A stretch of 50,696 nucleotides of DNA from Candidatus Woesebacteria bacterium GW2011_GWA1_39_21 (GTDB taxonomy: Bacteria > Patescibacteriota > Microgenomatia > UBA8517), in the NCBI GenBank assembly GCA_000993685.1, contig LBWP01000007.1:1-50696 (forward strand), given 5' to 3'. Of the stretch, positions 26,753-35,603 are shown in pieces. The translations under genes were made by a program, and so were the position numbers. Each line of letters starts with the position of its first letter. The first letter of the stretch is position 1. Below the pieces are notes generated by a model that saw nothing but the letters and a program-made list of their open reading frames with translations, searched no databases and was not told the origin of the DNA.

Positions 26753-27570
26753 TCATGGATATTTCAGTAATTATCGTTAACTACAAAACAAAAAAGGAAA
26801 CTCTCGACGCGGTCAATTCATGTCTTACCAACACCTCAAGACTTAAGAAAGAAATTATTGTTGTCGACAATGGATCTGCTGACGGATCCTATGCTTATTT
26901 ATCAAAGAAATTAAAAAATAAGCCATCTGTGGTTTTGATAAAGGGCAAGATGAATTTGGGTTTTGCTAAGGCGGTCAATCTGGCCCTCAAGCGTTCAAAA
27001 GGCGAATATAGGCTGCTACTAAATTCCGATACCCGAGTAACAAATAACTGTTTTAAAAGATTGATTGATTTTGCAGAAACGGATAAAACAATCGGCGTTA
27101 TTGGAACAAAGCTGATTTTACCCAACGGTTCTATTCAAGATTCATGTTTTAATTTTCCAGGAATTGTCAATGCTTTGAAAGAATACTGGTTTGGTCTGAA
27201 AGGCAGTTATTCGCCATTTTATAAAAATCGAACATCGCAAGTAGATGCAGTTGTTGGTGCATCGTTTTTGATTACACCAAAAGCATTTCAGAAAGTCGGT
27301 TTGTTTGATGAGCGCTATTTTATGTACTTTGAAGATATCGATTATTGCAGGCGAGTCAAAAAGGCAGGATTAAAAGTCATCTATTACCCTGAGGTTGAGA
27401 TATTCCATTATCATGGATTAAGTGGAAAGGGCTTGACCGAAGCGTCTACACAATGGAGGAGACTTATTCCATCAAGCGTTATCTATCACGGAAGAATTCG
27501 ATATGAGATTATTAATTTTATATTATGGTCGGGACAACTCTGGAAACGTATAATAAAAAGTAAGATATGA
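26749..27570 (+). CDS. GT2 glycosyltransferase, rhamnosyltransferase-like
   Basis: A 273-residue enzyme with DISVIIVNYKTKKETLDAV, IIVVDNGSADGS, NLGFAKAVNLAL, NSDT (92-95), GASFLITPKAF and YFEDIDYCRRV, the full signature of the rhamnosyltransferase-like branch. It lies between a Gpi18-like and an ArnT-like GT-C gene with 4-base overlaps on both sides, so it is part of one transcription unit. Either the GTG at 26749 or the ATG at 26755 could be the start; they differ by two residues. The sugar is not known. Confidence 0.8.
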   Translation: MIMDISVIIVNYKTKKETLDAVNSCLTNTSRLKKEIIVVDNGSADGSYAYLSKKLKNKPSVVLIKGKMNLGFAKAVNLALKRSKGEYRLLLNSDTRVTNNCFKRLIDFAETDKTIGVIGTKLILPNGSIQDSCFNFPGIVNALKEYWFGLKGSYSPFYKNRTSQVDAVVGASFLITPKAFQKVGLFDERYFMYFEDIDYCRRVKKAGLKVIYYPEVEIFHYHGLSGKGLTEASTQWRRLIPSSVIYHGRIRYEIINFILWSGQLWKRIIKSKI

Positions 27571-29300
27571 AGATTAATAAAAAATTTATTTTATGGTCAA
27601 CCATCCTTTTAGCGACTTTTCTTCGCATTTGGCAGATTGAAAAGGTACCGGTTTCACTTTTTGGGGACGAGTTGGACGTTGGTTATCAGGCGTATTCAAT
27701 TATACAGACAGGTAGAGATTATAACGGCAATTTTATGCCGCTTCACTTTCAATCTTTGGCTGAATGGCGGACACCATTGTATCTTTACAGCTCTGTACCT
27801 ACGGTATTGGTTTTTGGTATTAGTCCGTTGGGAGTTCGTCTACCGGCAATTATCTTTGGGGTTTTAGGTGTTTGGATGATTTATCTTTTAGTGTCAGAGC
27901 TTTTTAAAAACGGATTTGTCAAGCTGAAAAAGAATGTTGACTACGAAAAAATAGGTTTGGTTTCAGCGTTTGTCATGGCAATTTCTCCGTGGCATATACA
28001 ATACAGTCGTGCGGCTTTTGAAGTAACGCAGATGATATTTTTCTATATGGCCGGACTTTATTTCTTTTTTAAAGCTTTGAAGACTTCTAAATACTTGTGG
28101 CTTTCGGTTTTATTCTTAATCCTGACTCCTTGGGTTTACAGCACTGCGAAATTATTTACGCCGATGCTTCTAGCGTTTTTAATTATCGTTTGGTTTAAAG
28201 ATTTGTTTAAATTTCCAAAAAAGGAAATCGCAAAGGCGGTAGTAATTCTTCTTGTTTTTGGCCTACCGATGGTTTACGAAGTTTTCTTTGGTGGAGCAAG
28301 TCAGCGCTTCAATTACATCAGCACATTTTCCGATCCTGCAATGGAAGGAGATGTTGGTTTCTCGCGCCTAAATGACGCAGCGTATGAAGGGCAAGATAGA
28401 AATATTTTGGAAAAAGCTTCCTCGAGAATCATTCACAATAAATATACGTATTGGGGCAACAGGATACTTAACAATATGTATTCCGCAGTGTCCACCAACT
28501 TTCTTTTTAATACAGGAGATCCCAACCGCCGCCAAAATATTGAAGGGATGGGAGAGTTATATAAAATTGATCTAGTACCGTTAATTTTAGGACTAACATT
28601 GTTTTTAGCTTTTTTTAGGAATAATAAAGTTAAGGCGTTGGTTGTCTTTTGGCTTGTAGCTGGAACTGTCCCTTCATCATTAACCAGGGATGGGGCTACC
28701 CACGCGACGCGTTTGATTTTAATTCTTCCACCGTTATTGATGCTTGTTGCCTACGGTTTGGTTGATACTTTTCAAAGACTACCCAAATTTAGTTCCAAGA
28801 TCTATCTATTTGGCTACGCATTTTTGCTTCTAATTTGTTTTTATTTTTACCAGCACAACTACTGGCTACATAATCCCTGGTACAGCGAAAGGTGGTGGCA
28901 CGCTGGATTTAAGGAAACAGTGCGTTATTTGAAGGAAAACGAGAGTGATTATGACAAAATAATTTTCTCAACTGCCGGTGAACCCCCGTACATCTTTTTT
29001 GCAGGGTGGTATGAGTATTCCCCGAGCAAATGGCAGAAAGGGTTCAGAGATGTTAACATAGCCGGGTTTTCAACGCTTGGAAACAATGGTAAGTATTATT
29101 TTGGCCAGATGGAAAAAATCGGTATTTACGATCTTTGGCATTATATGCCAGACAGCGGTTTATATGTTGCTGTTGCAAAGGAAGTTAATATCAATTTAAT
29201 TATGGAGCCGGATCGTGTACCTCCCGGGTTGAAACTTCTTAAAGCTATCCCGTACCCTTCGGGGGAGCCGGCATTTTATATCTTTGAGAAGGCGCAATGA
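27567..29300 (+). CDS. ArnT/PMT-like GT-C glycosyltransferase, tandem copy 1
   Basis: A 577-residue protein, first of six paralogues. The loop after helix 1 has LFGDELDVGYQAYSI (D34, E35, the acidic pair of ArnT/PMT enzymes), then LAEWRTPLYLY and the conserved AISPWHIQYSRAAFEVT. The C-terminal outer domain has WWHAGFKETVRYLKEN, then YDKIIFSTAGEPPYIFF, the module common to all six. It would take a sugar from polyprenyl phosphate and transfer it outside the membrane. The family is known for lipid A and protein targets; the target here is open. Confidence 0.8.
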   Translation: MKINKKFILWSTILLATFLRIWQIEKVPVSLFGDELDVGYQAYSIIQTGRDYNGNFMPLHFQSLAEWRTPLYLYSSVPTVLVFGISPLGVRLPAIIFGVLGVWMIYLLVSELFKNGFVKLKKNVDYEKIGLVSAFVMAISPWHIQYSRAAFEVTQMIFFYMAGLYFFFKALKTSKYLWLSVLFLILTPWVYSTAKLFTPMLLAFLIIVWFKDLFKFPKKEIAKAVVILLVFGLPMVYEVFFGGASQRFNYISTFSDPAMEGDVGFSRLNDAAYEGQDRNILEKASSRIIHNKYTYWGNRILNNMYSAVSTNFLFNTGDPNRRQNIEGMGELYKIDLVPLILGLTLFLAFFRNNKVKALVVFWLVAGTVPSSLTRDGATHATRLILILPPLLMLVAYGLVDTFQRLPKFSSKIYLFGYAFLLLICFYFYQHNYWLHNPWYSERWWHAGFKETVRYLKENESDYDKIIFSTAGEPPYIFFAGWYEYSPSKWQKGFRDVNIAGFSTLGNNGKYYFGQMEKIGIYDLWHYMPDSGLYVAVAKEVNINLIMEPDRVPPGLKLLKAIPYPSGEPAFYIFEKAQ

Positions 29301-30553
29301 TAAAACGGTTCAGATTGATAATTTTAGCAGCGCTCATACTTCGCATATTTTTGTCATTTTTGACGTGGCATCCGGATGTGAACAACCATGTCGATTGGGG
29401 AATTAGATTTTGGCAATATGGAGCGAAAGATTATTATTCCGCAAACGTCTGGAGCTACACTTGGCCAAATCAACCCCCAGGGACGATTTACATTTATGCA
29501 GGGATAACAAAGTTGTATGATTTTGTTTTCTCAATTTTTTGGTGGATAAATTTGAAGATTCCCCTGTTTCCTTCGGATGTAATCTTTTATTTGGAAAGCA
29601 ATTTATATCCTGCGCTTTTGAAATTGCCTTCTATGCTTGCCGATTTAGGAATTGCGTATTTGATATACAAAAGTGTCGCCGACAAAAAGATTGCGAGGTT
29701 TGGGGTAGTGCTTTGGCTTGTAAACCCAATCGTTTGGTATAACTCATCTTTGTGGGGGCAAACAGACTCGCTAATAGCGTTTTTTGTTTTCTTGGCGTTT
29801 TATCTTTTAAAGAAAAACAAACCCGAGCTTTCTCTTTTATCCTACGCACTTTCGGTTTATATCAAAGTCTCACTGTTAATTTTTATACCAATCTATGTAT
29901 ATTTATTCATTAAAGAGAAATATAAACCGACAATTTATGTAAAGTCGGTAATTTTAGTGCTTTTGGTAGTTGTAGGTTTAACGGTCCCGTTTGCAAAGGG
30001 TAATCCTTTGGTGTGGCTGTATGACTTGTACCAAAACAAAATTTTTGCACAACAACTTCAAGTAATTACGGCAAACGCCTTTAACATTTGGACTACGATT
30101 GCCTCGATTCATGAAAAACCACAAACGTTGTATCTTGGACCGTTAACTTACCGAATGTGGGGAACTCTTTCGTTTATCCTCTCGTATCTTGTACTCATTT
30201 TCTTTTTCATCAAATCAAAGGCCAAAGACGTTTATTTCACCCTTTCATTAATTGCGTTTTCTTCATTCATGCTGATGACGAACATGCATGAGCGCTATCT
30301 TTATCCGTTTTTCCCCTTTTTTACAGCGGTGACGGTTTCAAACAAGAAATTGTTAAAAGTCTATATTATTGTTTCGATAATTTCGCTTTTGAACCTTTAT
30401 AATTTTTGGTGGTATCCGAAAATTTCTTTTATTGTTGGCTTTTTGTCATTCTCCGATCGGCTTATGCCGCGAATATTGGGTTTCGTGATGTTTTTAATTT
30501 ACCTTTATTTATTCAAACTTTTTCTTCGACAAACACGAACCTCCAAGATATAA
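29297..30553 (+). CDS. GT-C mannosyltransferase-like protein, Gpi18-related
   Basis: A 418-residue paralogue of 12948 and 25481, with HPDVNNHVDWG (D27), WPNQPPGTIYIYAG (where the others have YPPL), LPSMLADLGIAYLIY, LVNPIVWYNSSLWGQTDS and HERYLYP. It sits between the first and second ArnT-like copies, which breaks the tandem run and suggests that gene blocks rather than single genes were copied. ATGA overlap with the previous gene; nine bases to the next, which has its own promoter. Confidence 0.75.
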   Translation: MIKRFRLIILAALILRIFLSFLTWHPDVNNHVDWGIRFWQYGAKDYYSANVWSYTWPNQPPGTIYIYAGITKLYDFVFSIFWWINLKIPLFPSDVIFYLESNLYPALLKLPSMLADLGIAYLIYKSVADKKIARFGVVLWLVNPIVWYNSSLWGQTDSLIAFFVFLAFYLLKKNKPELSLLSYALSVYIKVSLLIFIPIYVYLFIKEKYKPTIYVKSVILVLLVVVGLTVPFAKGNPLVWLYDLYQNKIFAQQLQVITANAFNIWTTIASIHEKPQTLYLGPLTYRMWGTLSFILSYLVLIFFFIKSKAKDVYFTLSLIAFSSFMLMTNMHERYLYPFFPFFTAVTVSNKKLLKVYIIVSIISLLNLYNFWWYPKISFIVGFLSFSDRLMPRILGFVMFLIYLYLFKLFLRQTRTSKI

Positions 30554-30554
30554 T
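30526..30554 (+). promoter_or_regulatory. Sigma70-type promoter before the ArnT-like run
   Basis: TCGACA (30526-30531, five of six to TTGACA), a 17-bp spacer and a perfect TATAAT (30549-30554). The ATG follows after seven bases, so the transcript would start at or within a base or two of the start codon. This is the best promoter seen in the window and would drive the five ArnT-like genes that follow. Confidence 0.6.
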
Positions 30555-30561
30555 TAATTAA

Positions 30562-32241
30562 ATGAAAAAGCTGTTGTTGCTTATTCTAACTGTTGCATTC
30601 TTGTTGAGGGCAGTCGGATTGAACTCTTACCCACCTGGTTTTACACCTGATGAGGCGTCGTTTGGCTATGATGCCTATTCAATTTTGGAAACAGGTAGAG
30701 ATCAATGGGGAAAATCGTTTCCATTAACCCTGCAATCTTTTGGTGACTACAAATCACCACTTTACAGCTATGTTGCCATTCCTTTTGTTGCTGTATTTGG
30801 ACTTGAGAAGTATTCCGTGCGTTTGGCAAACGCCGTTGTTGGGACTCTTGCAGTTTATCTGACGTATCTTCTTGCATACGAGCTTTTTAACAATCGTCTT
30901 ATCTTTAAAACAAAAGTTGATCCAGAAATTGGTGCAATAATCGCATCGTTTCTACTTGCGATCTCCCCCTGGCACGTGATGATGAGTCGTGGAGCCTTTG
31001 AGGCAAATTTAACGACTTTGCTTATGCCGGCAGCATTATATTTTTTTGTCAAAGGTGTAGAACGTCCTAAATATTTTATTTATTGTGCTTTTGCAATTGG
31101 TTTAAATGTGTTCTCCTACCATTCCGCCAAATTTGTAACACCGATACTTTTTCTTACACTTTTCGTACTCTTTCGTAAAGAACTTACAAAAAAATTTGGA
31201 ATTCATCATAAGATAAGTCTTTTTATCTTGCTTGTTTTTGCAGGACTTTTTTTGTTAAGTATGCGAAGTGGCTCCGCAACGAGAGTTTTTGATGTCAGCA
31301 TTTTTAAAACCGCCCTTGTAGAAGCATCGTCGCAAAGATCGGCTGCGATAAACCAAGGAGCAAATTCATATTTATCAAGGGTAATTTACAACAAGTACAT
31401 TGTTGGTGTAAGGCATTTTTTTGCAAATTACACCACCTATTTCTCACCACAGTTTTATTTTTCGCAGGGACCGGCCGAGACAACATACGGCATGATTCCA
31501 GGAAGGGGAGTTTTGTATTGGTTCGAACTACCGCTTTTGCTTGCTGGATTTGTATATTTTTTGAAAAATTATGCAAATAAGTTTAGCTGGCTGGTCGTTA
31601 TCTGGTATCTTGTTGGACCTATCCCAGCGGCACTTTCGCTTGGGCCGGGATACGCAGCGAACAGAGCGGAGGTCGTCCTCCCGTCAATACAGATAATCTG
31701 TGCGGTCGGTGTTGTTTTCCTGTCACATTTAAACTTCAGATTTAGAAAACAGTTTGTTTATGCAAGTGGCAGCGCAGTAGTTGCCATTTTTTTCTTCTAT
31801 TTCCTTTTTGATTACTTTGTTTCCTCGCCGCAAAAGATGTCTGAAGGAATGCTGTACGGAAATTATGAAGCTGCAAAATATTTGTCGTTTGGTTATTCGC
31901 AGGATCAGATAGTTATGAGTAGAAAGTTGTCGGAGCCGCATATTTATGTTGCTTTCGTAAATAGATGGGATCCTGCAAATTATCAGAAAGTTACTAAAGC
32001 TTGGAATTACAAACAAATCGGCTTGGGATGGGTTGATCAAATGCCTGAGTATAGTTTGGGAAATTATACTTTTAAAAATATCAATTATCAGGAGTATGCA
32101 GATAAACGTGTTATCTTGGTAGGGAAACCTGACGAGTTTCCACAGAGTCTGTCTTTGAGTAAGGTGTTTTCGTATCCCGGTGGTAAGCAGTCGGTTGTAG
32201 TAGTTGATACGTCTAGTCAAATATATGCTTGGAAAAATTAA
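30562..32241 (+). CDS. ArnT/PMT-like GT-C glycosyltransferase, tandem copy 2
   Basis: A 559-residue paralogue. FTPDEASFGYDAYSI (D30, E31), SFGDYKSPLYSY, then AISPWHVMMSRGAFEAN; the C-terminal domain has YGNYEAAKYLSFG and QIVMSRKLSEPHIYVAFVNRWDP. Segment order and spacing match copies 3-6. A clear promoter lies just upstream, so it may begin a new transcript. It overlaps the next copy by 17 bases. Confidence 0.8.
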   Translation: MKKLLLLILTVAFLLRAVGLNSYPPGFTPDEASFGYDAYSILETGRDQWGKSFPLTLQSFGDYKSPLYSYVAIPFVAVFGLEKYSVRLANAVVGTLAVYLTYLLAYELFNNRLIFKTKVDPEIGAIIASFLLAISPWHVMMSRGAFEANLTTLLMPAALYFFVKGVERPKYFIYCAFAIGLNVFSYHSAKFVTPILFLTLFVLFRKELTKKFGIHHKISLFILLVFAGLFLLSMRSGSATRVFDVSIFKTALVEASSQRSAAINQGANSYLSRVIYNKYIVGVRHFFANYTTYFSPQFYFSQGPAETTYGMIPGRGVLYWFELPLLLAGFVYFLKNYANKFSWLVVIWYLVGPIPAALSLGPGYAANRAEVVLPSIQIICAVGVVFLSHLNFRFRKQFVYASGSAVVAIFFFYFLFDYFVSSPQKMSEGMLYGNYEAAKYLSFGYSQDQIVMSRKLSEPHIYVAFVNRWDPANYQKVTKAWNYKQIGLGWVDQMPEYSLGNYTFKNINYQEYADKRVILVGKPDEFPQSLSLSKVFSYPGGKQSVVVVDTSSQIYAWKN

Positions 32242-33931
32242 AAAACATCAGCTCTTTGTATTTTTAATATTTGTTTTGGCTATAGTTTTACGTTTTTGGC
32301 AGCTTGGGTTATATCCTGATGCTATTGATGAAGACGAGATGGCTTTTGGCTACTACGGCTGGTCGCTTTCGAATTTTGGCACCGACGAATATGGACACCG
32401 TTTCCCGATCTATTTTGAGTCTGTTGGGGACAATAAGTATGGTCTCTACTCATATTTCGCTGCAGTCCCGATTAGGATTTTCGGATTAAATAATGTTTCT
32501 ACCAGAAGTGTTTCTGCAATTGCCGGAGCACTGTCGGTGATCCTTTTGTATTTGACTGTCAAAAAACTTACCAATAATTTGAATCTCTCTTTAATTTCCG
32601 CTTTCGTTTTGGCGGTAAACCCGATTCATATTCATTTTTCGCGCGTTGCTTACAACAACAATCTCGGAGCGCTTTTGGCAATGACTGCAATATATTTTTT
32701 TATAAGCTATCTAAAAGACGGAAAAAACACATCGCTTTTGTTTTCTTTTATTTTTTCGTTTCTTTCTTTTTTTACCTACCAGACTTACAGAATATTTCTC
32801 CCACTTTCCCTTTTCCTTCTTTTTGTTGTCTATTCTAAAAAGTTAAAGATAAAAAAAACTGCAACGCTGTTTCTGTTGTTGGTCTTTCTTGGTGTTTTTG
32901 CTTCGTTTATTTCTCCCAAAAGCAGAACCAGGTCGCAGGATGTGGATATTTTAATTAATAGACCGAAGCTGATTGAGCAGTATACTGAAGACGGCTTGTC
33001 GGGCGTAAATTTAGTCGCGACAAGATTGTTACACAACAAATATGTTTCGATCGGGTATGGATTTTATAACAGGTATCTATCCTATTTTGACCCTGTTTTT
33101 TTGTTTTCATCGGTATCTGCAACTACAGAAAGACACAGTATTCCAGATACCGGTGTTTTTTATTTCTTCGAATTTATCTTTCTGATTGCCGGGTTTATTG
33201 CCTTGAAAAATGTTTACGGTAAATACTACTTGTTGCCGATTGTGCTGCTGGTCGCCTCGCCTGTGGCTGCGTCGATGGTTGTTGAACCAAGAAGTATCAC
33301 AAGAACTCTGGTGTTGGTTTGGGGAGTGACGATGGTTGTTTCCTGTGGGGTTTACATTTTGTTAAAAGGAAGAAGAATTCTCTATTCGTTGTTTTTGCTT
33401 ATTTACTCTGTCGGTCTGTTTTATTTTTTACATCAGTACTTCATACATAAACCTCTTCACCAACCGTGGCAAAGCGATGGGGGTCATCATGAAATGGTGA
33501 ACAGCGTTGATGTTTTGAAATCTGATTACAAATACGTGGTTGTGTCGCGTGGACACTACATGCCATTTATTTATTATGACCACATTTCTCCGCCGCAGCT
33601 TCAGAAACGTGCCACGTTTCTGACGTCTAAGCCTGAAGTGGGAACAAGAATTGCGAGTATCGACAATATTATTTTCAACATGCCCTATGAATGTCCGACT
33701 GCGGGAAAGCAGAATGTTTTGTATGTCTGCTTTGGTTACAAAGTCCCAAAAAATTCGCGCGTTATAAAAGTGATCAGTTTTCGTGATAGCCAGCCTGCGA
33801 TAACACTCGTGGAATTCGGAAAGGGCGAAGCACAACTTCCCGAGCGTTTGCAGTATATGGATTCTGATGCGCGATTCGAAAAGGGAATTCTGCCAGATGG
33901 ATATCCTAATTTTTGGCCAGTGAATGAATAG
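32225..33931 (+). CDS. ArnT/PMT-like GT-C glycosyltransferase, tandem copy 3 (divergent)
   Basis: A 568-residue paralogue with IDEDEMAFGYYGWSL (D37, E38) and SVGDNKYGLYSY. It differs from the others at the second motif, AVNPIHIHFSRVAYNNN in place of SPWH...GAFEAN, and in the outer domain (KYVVVSRGHYMPFIYYDHISPPQLQ). These changes may mean another sugar or acceptor. The ATG at 32225 was preferred to a TTG at 32204 since it precedes KIKKHQL and the first helix and keeps the overlap short. Confidence 0.75.
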   Translation: MLGKIKKHQLFVFLIFVLAIVLRFWQLGLYPDAIDEDEMAFGYYGWSLSNFGTDEYGHRFPIYFESVGDNKYGLYSYFAAVPIRIFGLNNVSTRSVSAIAGALSVILLYLTVKKLTNNLNLSLISAFVLAVNPIHIHFSRVAYNNNLGALLAMTAIYFFISYLKDGKNTSLLFSFIFSFLSFFTYQTYRIFLPLSLFLLFVVYSKKLKIKKTATLFLLLVFLGVFASFISPKSRTRSQDVDILINRPKLIEQYTEDGLSGVNLVATRLLHNKYVSIGYGFYNRYLSYFDPVFLFSSVSATTERHSIPDTGVFYFFEFIFLIAGFIALKNVYGKYYLLPIVLLVASPVAASMVVEPRSITRTLVLVWGVTMVVSCGVYILLKGRRILYSLFLLIYSVGLFYFLHQYFIHKPLHQPWQSDGGHHEMVNSVDVLKSDYKYVVVSRGHYMPFIYYDHISPPQLQKRATFLTSKPEVGTRIASIDNIIFNMPYECPTAGKQNVLYVCFGYKVPKNSRVIKVISFRDSQPAITLVEFGKGEAQLPERLQYMDSDARFEKGILPDGYPNFWPVNE

Positions 33932-35603
33932 ATTTATAAATAATAAGAAATACATTTTAATCGGGCTAATTTTAGTTATTGCCTTTTTTCTAAGAATCTT
34001 TAATGTTGTTTATGATCCGCCGTCTCTCAATTGGGACGAGGTGAGCATTGGCTACAATGCCTTCTCAGTTCTCAAAACTAGTAAAGATGAATGGGGAAAA
34101 GTTTTTCCAACTATCTTTCGCGCATACGGTGATTATAAATTGCCCCTCTATGTTTATCTTACGGTTCCGTCTATTTCACTGTTCGGTCTAAATACATTTT
34201 CCGTTAGGCTTGTTTCGGTTGTCGCCGGTACGATAAGCGTACTTTTTACGTACCTTCTCGTAAAAGAACTTTTAAGCTTGGAAAAAGCAAGAGGTATGCG
34301 TAAGAGCGACGACAAAACGGAAGCAGTTGCAACCCTCAGCGCGCTTCTGGTGACACTTGAACCCTGGAGTTTGTTTTTGTCACGTCCGGCATTTGAAGCA
34401 AATTTGGCATTGTGTTTTTTTAACGTTGGTTTTTATTTTTTTCTGAAGTCAATTCGACGTTTACAGAATATCGTTCCAAGTATAATTTTTTTTGGTCTGA
34501 CTTTATGGACTTATAACTCTTACCGTATTTTTACTCCGTTGTTTGTCGTTTTTCTATTTCTTATTTTTAGAAATGAATTGAAAGCGTTTGTAAACAACAG
34601 AAAGTATCTAATGCAAGGTAGCATTTTGACTCTGCTGTTTTTGCTCCCACTAATTTATCAATTCGCAGCTGGAGTTGGTGTTATGCGTTATTCAAAAGTA
34701 GCAATCATCGATGAGGGTGCAATCGGACAGATTATAAATTTAAGAGATAAGTACAATTTTAGCCCGCTTGTTGAACGGGCGGTATTTAACCGTCCTACGT
34801 ATTTTACTTATAATTTTCTAAAAAATATTTTCTCACAATATAAAATCGATCTGATTTTTCTTATTAGCGGAGTAATATTTCTCATAAAATCGAAAGATAA
34901 AAAAACTGCACTTCTTTTGGGTTGGCTGATTTTGGGTACGGTGCCTTCGTCGTTAACGCGTGAAGCCCCGCATGTTTTAAGAAGTATTACCATGTTACCA
35001 GCACCGATGATTATTTCAGCATTTGGATTTGTTGGTGTTTTTAGTTTAATCGTGTCTCTGAGTTCGAAGGTGAAGTCTTTTAACACCGGTATAATTTGTA
35101 CTTTTTTTGTGGTCTTATATCTTCTTATTTTGGCAAAGCAATTGTTAAATTATCAGGTTAATTATTTTAATAGCTATAAAAGTACGTACTCTTGGTCTTG
35201 GCAATATGGTTACCAGGAGGTGATTCAGTATGTAGCGGAAAATTACAATAAATACGATAAAATTATCGTAACAAAGAAATATGGCGAGCCGCACGAGTTT
35301 TTTCTTTTCTATCTGAAATGGAATCCACTCTTATATCAAGCTGACAAAAACTTAATTCGTTTTGAGCAAAGTAATTGGTTTTGGGTTGATCGTTTTGACA
35401 AATTCTTTTTTGTAAACGATTGGGAAGTACCAAGTGAAGAATGGCAACCCTTCGTTTTGGAAAGCAAAAAGGAAGAGATTGATTGCAGGGAGATTAAGTG
35501 TTTGTTGATTACGAGTCCGGGAAATGTACCAAAAACTTGGAATAAATTGGAAAGCGTTCAGTTTTTGGATGGAAGTGGGGCGTTTGAAATATATGACAAC
35601 TGA
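33924..35603 (+). CDS. ArnT/PMT-like GT-C glycosyltransferase, tandem copy 4
   Basis: A 559-residue paralogue. LNWDEVSIGYNAFSV (D38, E39), RAYGDYKLPLYVY, TLEPWSLFLSRPAFEAN (EPWS where most have SPWH), and the outer domain WQYGYQEVIQYVAENYNKYD then KIIVTKKYGEPHEFFLFYLKWNP. It overlaps copy 3 by eight bases and copy 5 by eleven, consistent with one polycistronic unit. Confidence 0.8.
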   Translation: MNRFINNKKYILIGLILVIAFFLRIFNVVYDPPSLNWDEVSIGYNAFSVLKTSKDEWGKVFPTIFRAYGDYKLPLYVYLTVPSISLFGLNTFSVRLVSVVAGTISVLFTYLLVKELLSLEKARGMRKSDDKTEAVATLSALLVTLEPWSLFLSRPAFEANLALCFFNVGFYFFLKSIRRLQNIVPSIIFFGLTLWTYNSYRIFTPLFVVFLFLIFRNELKAFVNNRKYLMQGSILTLLFLLPLIYQFAAGVGVMRYSKVAIIDEGAIGQIINLRDKYNFSPLVERAVFNRPTYFTYNFLKNIFSQYKIDLIFLISGVIFLIKSKDKKTALLLGWLILGTVPSSLTREAPHVLRSITMLPAPMIISAFGFVGVFSLIVSLSSKVKSFNTGIICTFFVVLYLLILAKQLLNYQVNYFNSYKSTYSWSWQYGYQEVIQYVAENYNKYDKIIVTKKYGEPHEFFLFYLKWNPLLYQADKNLIRFEQSNWFWVDRFDKFFFVNDWEVPSEEWQPFVLESKKEEIDCREIKCLLITSPGNVPKTWNKLESVQFLDGSGAFEIYDN

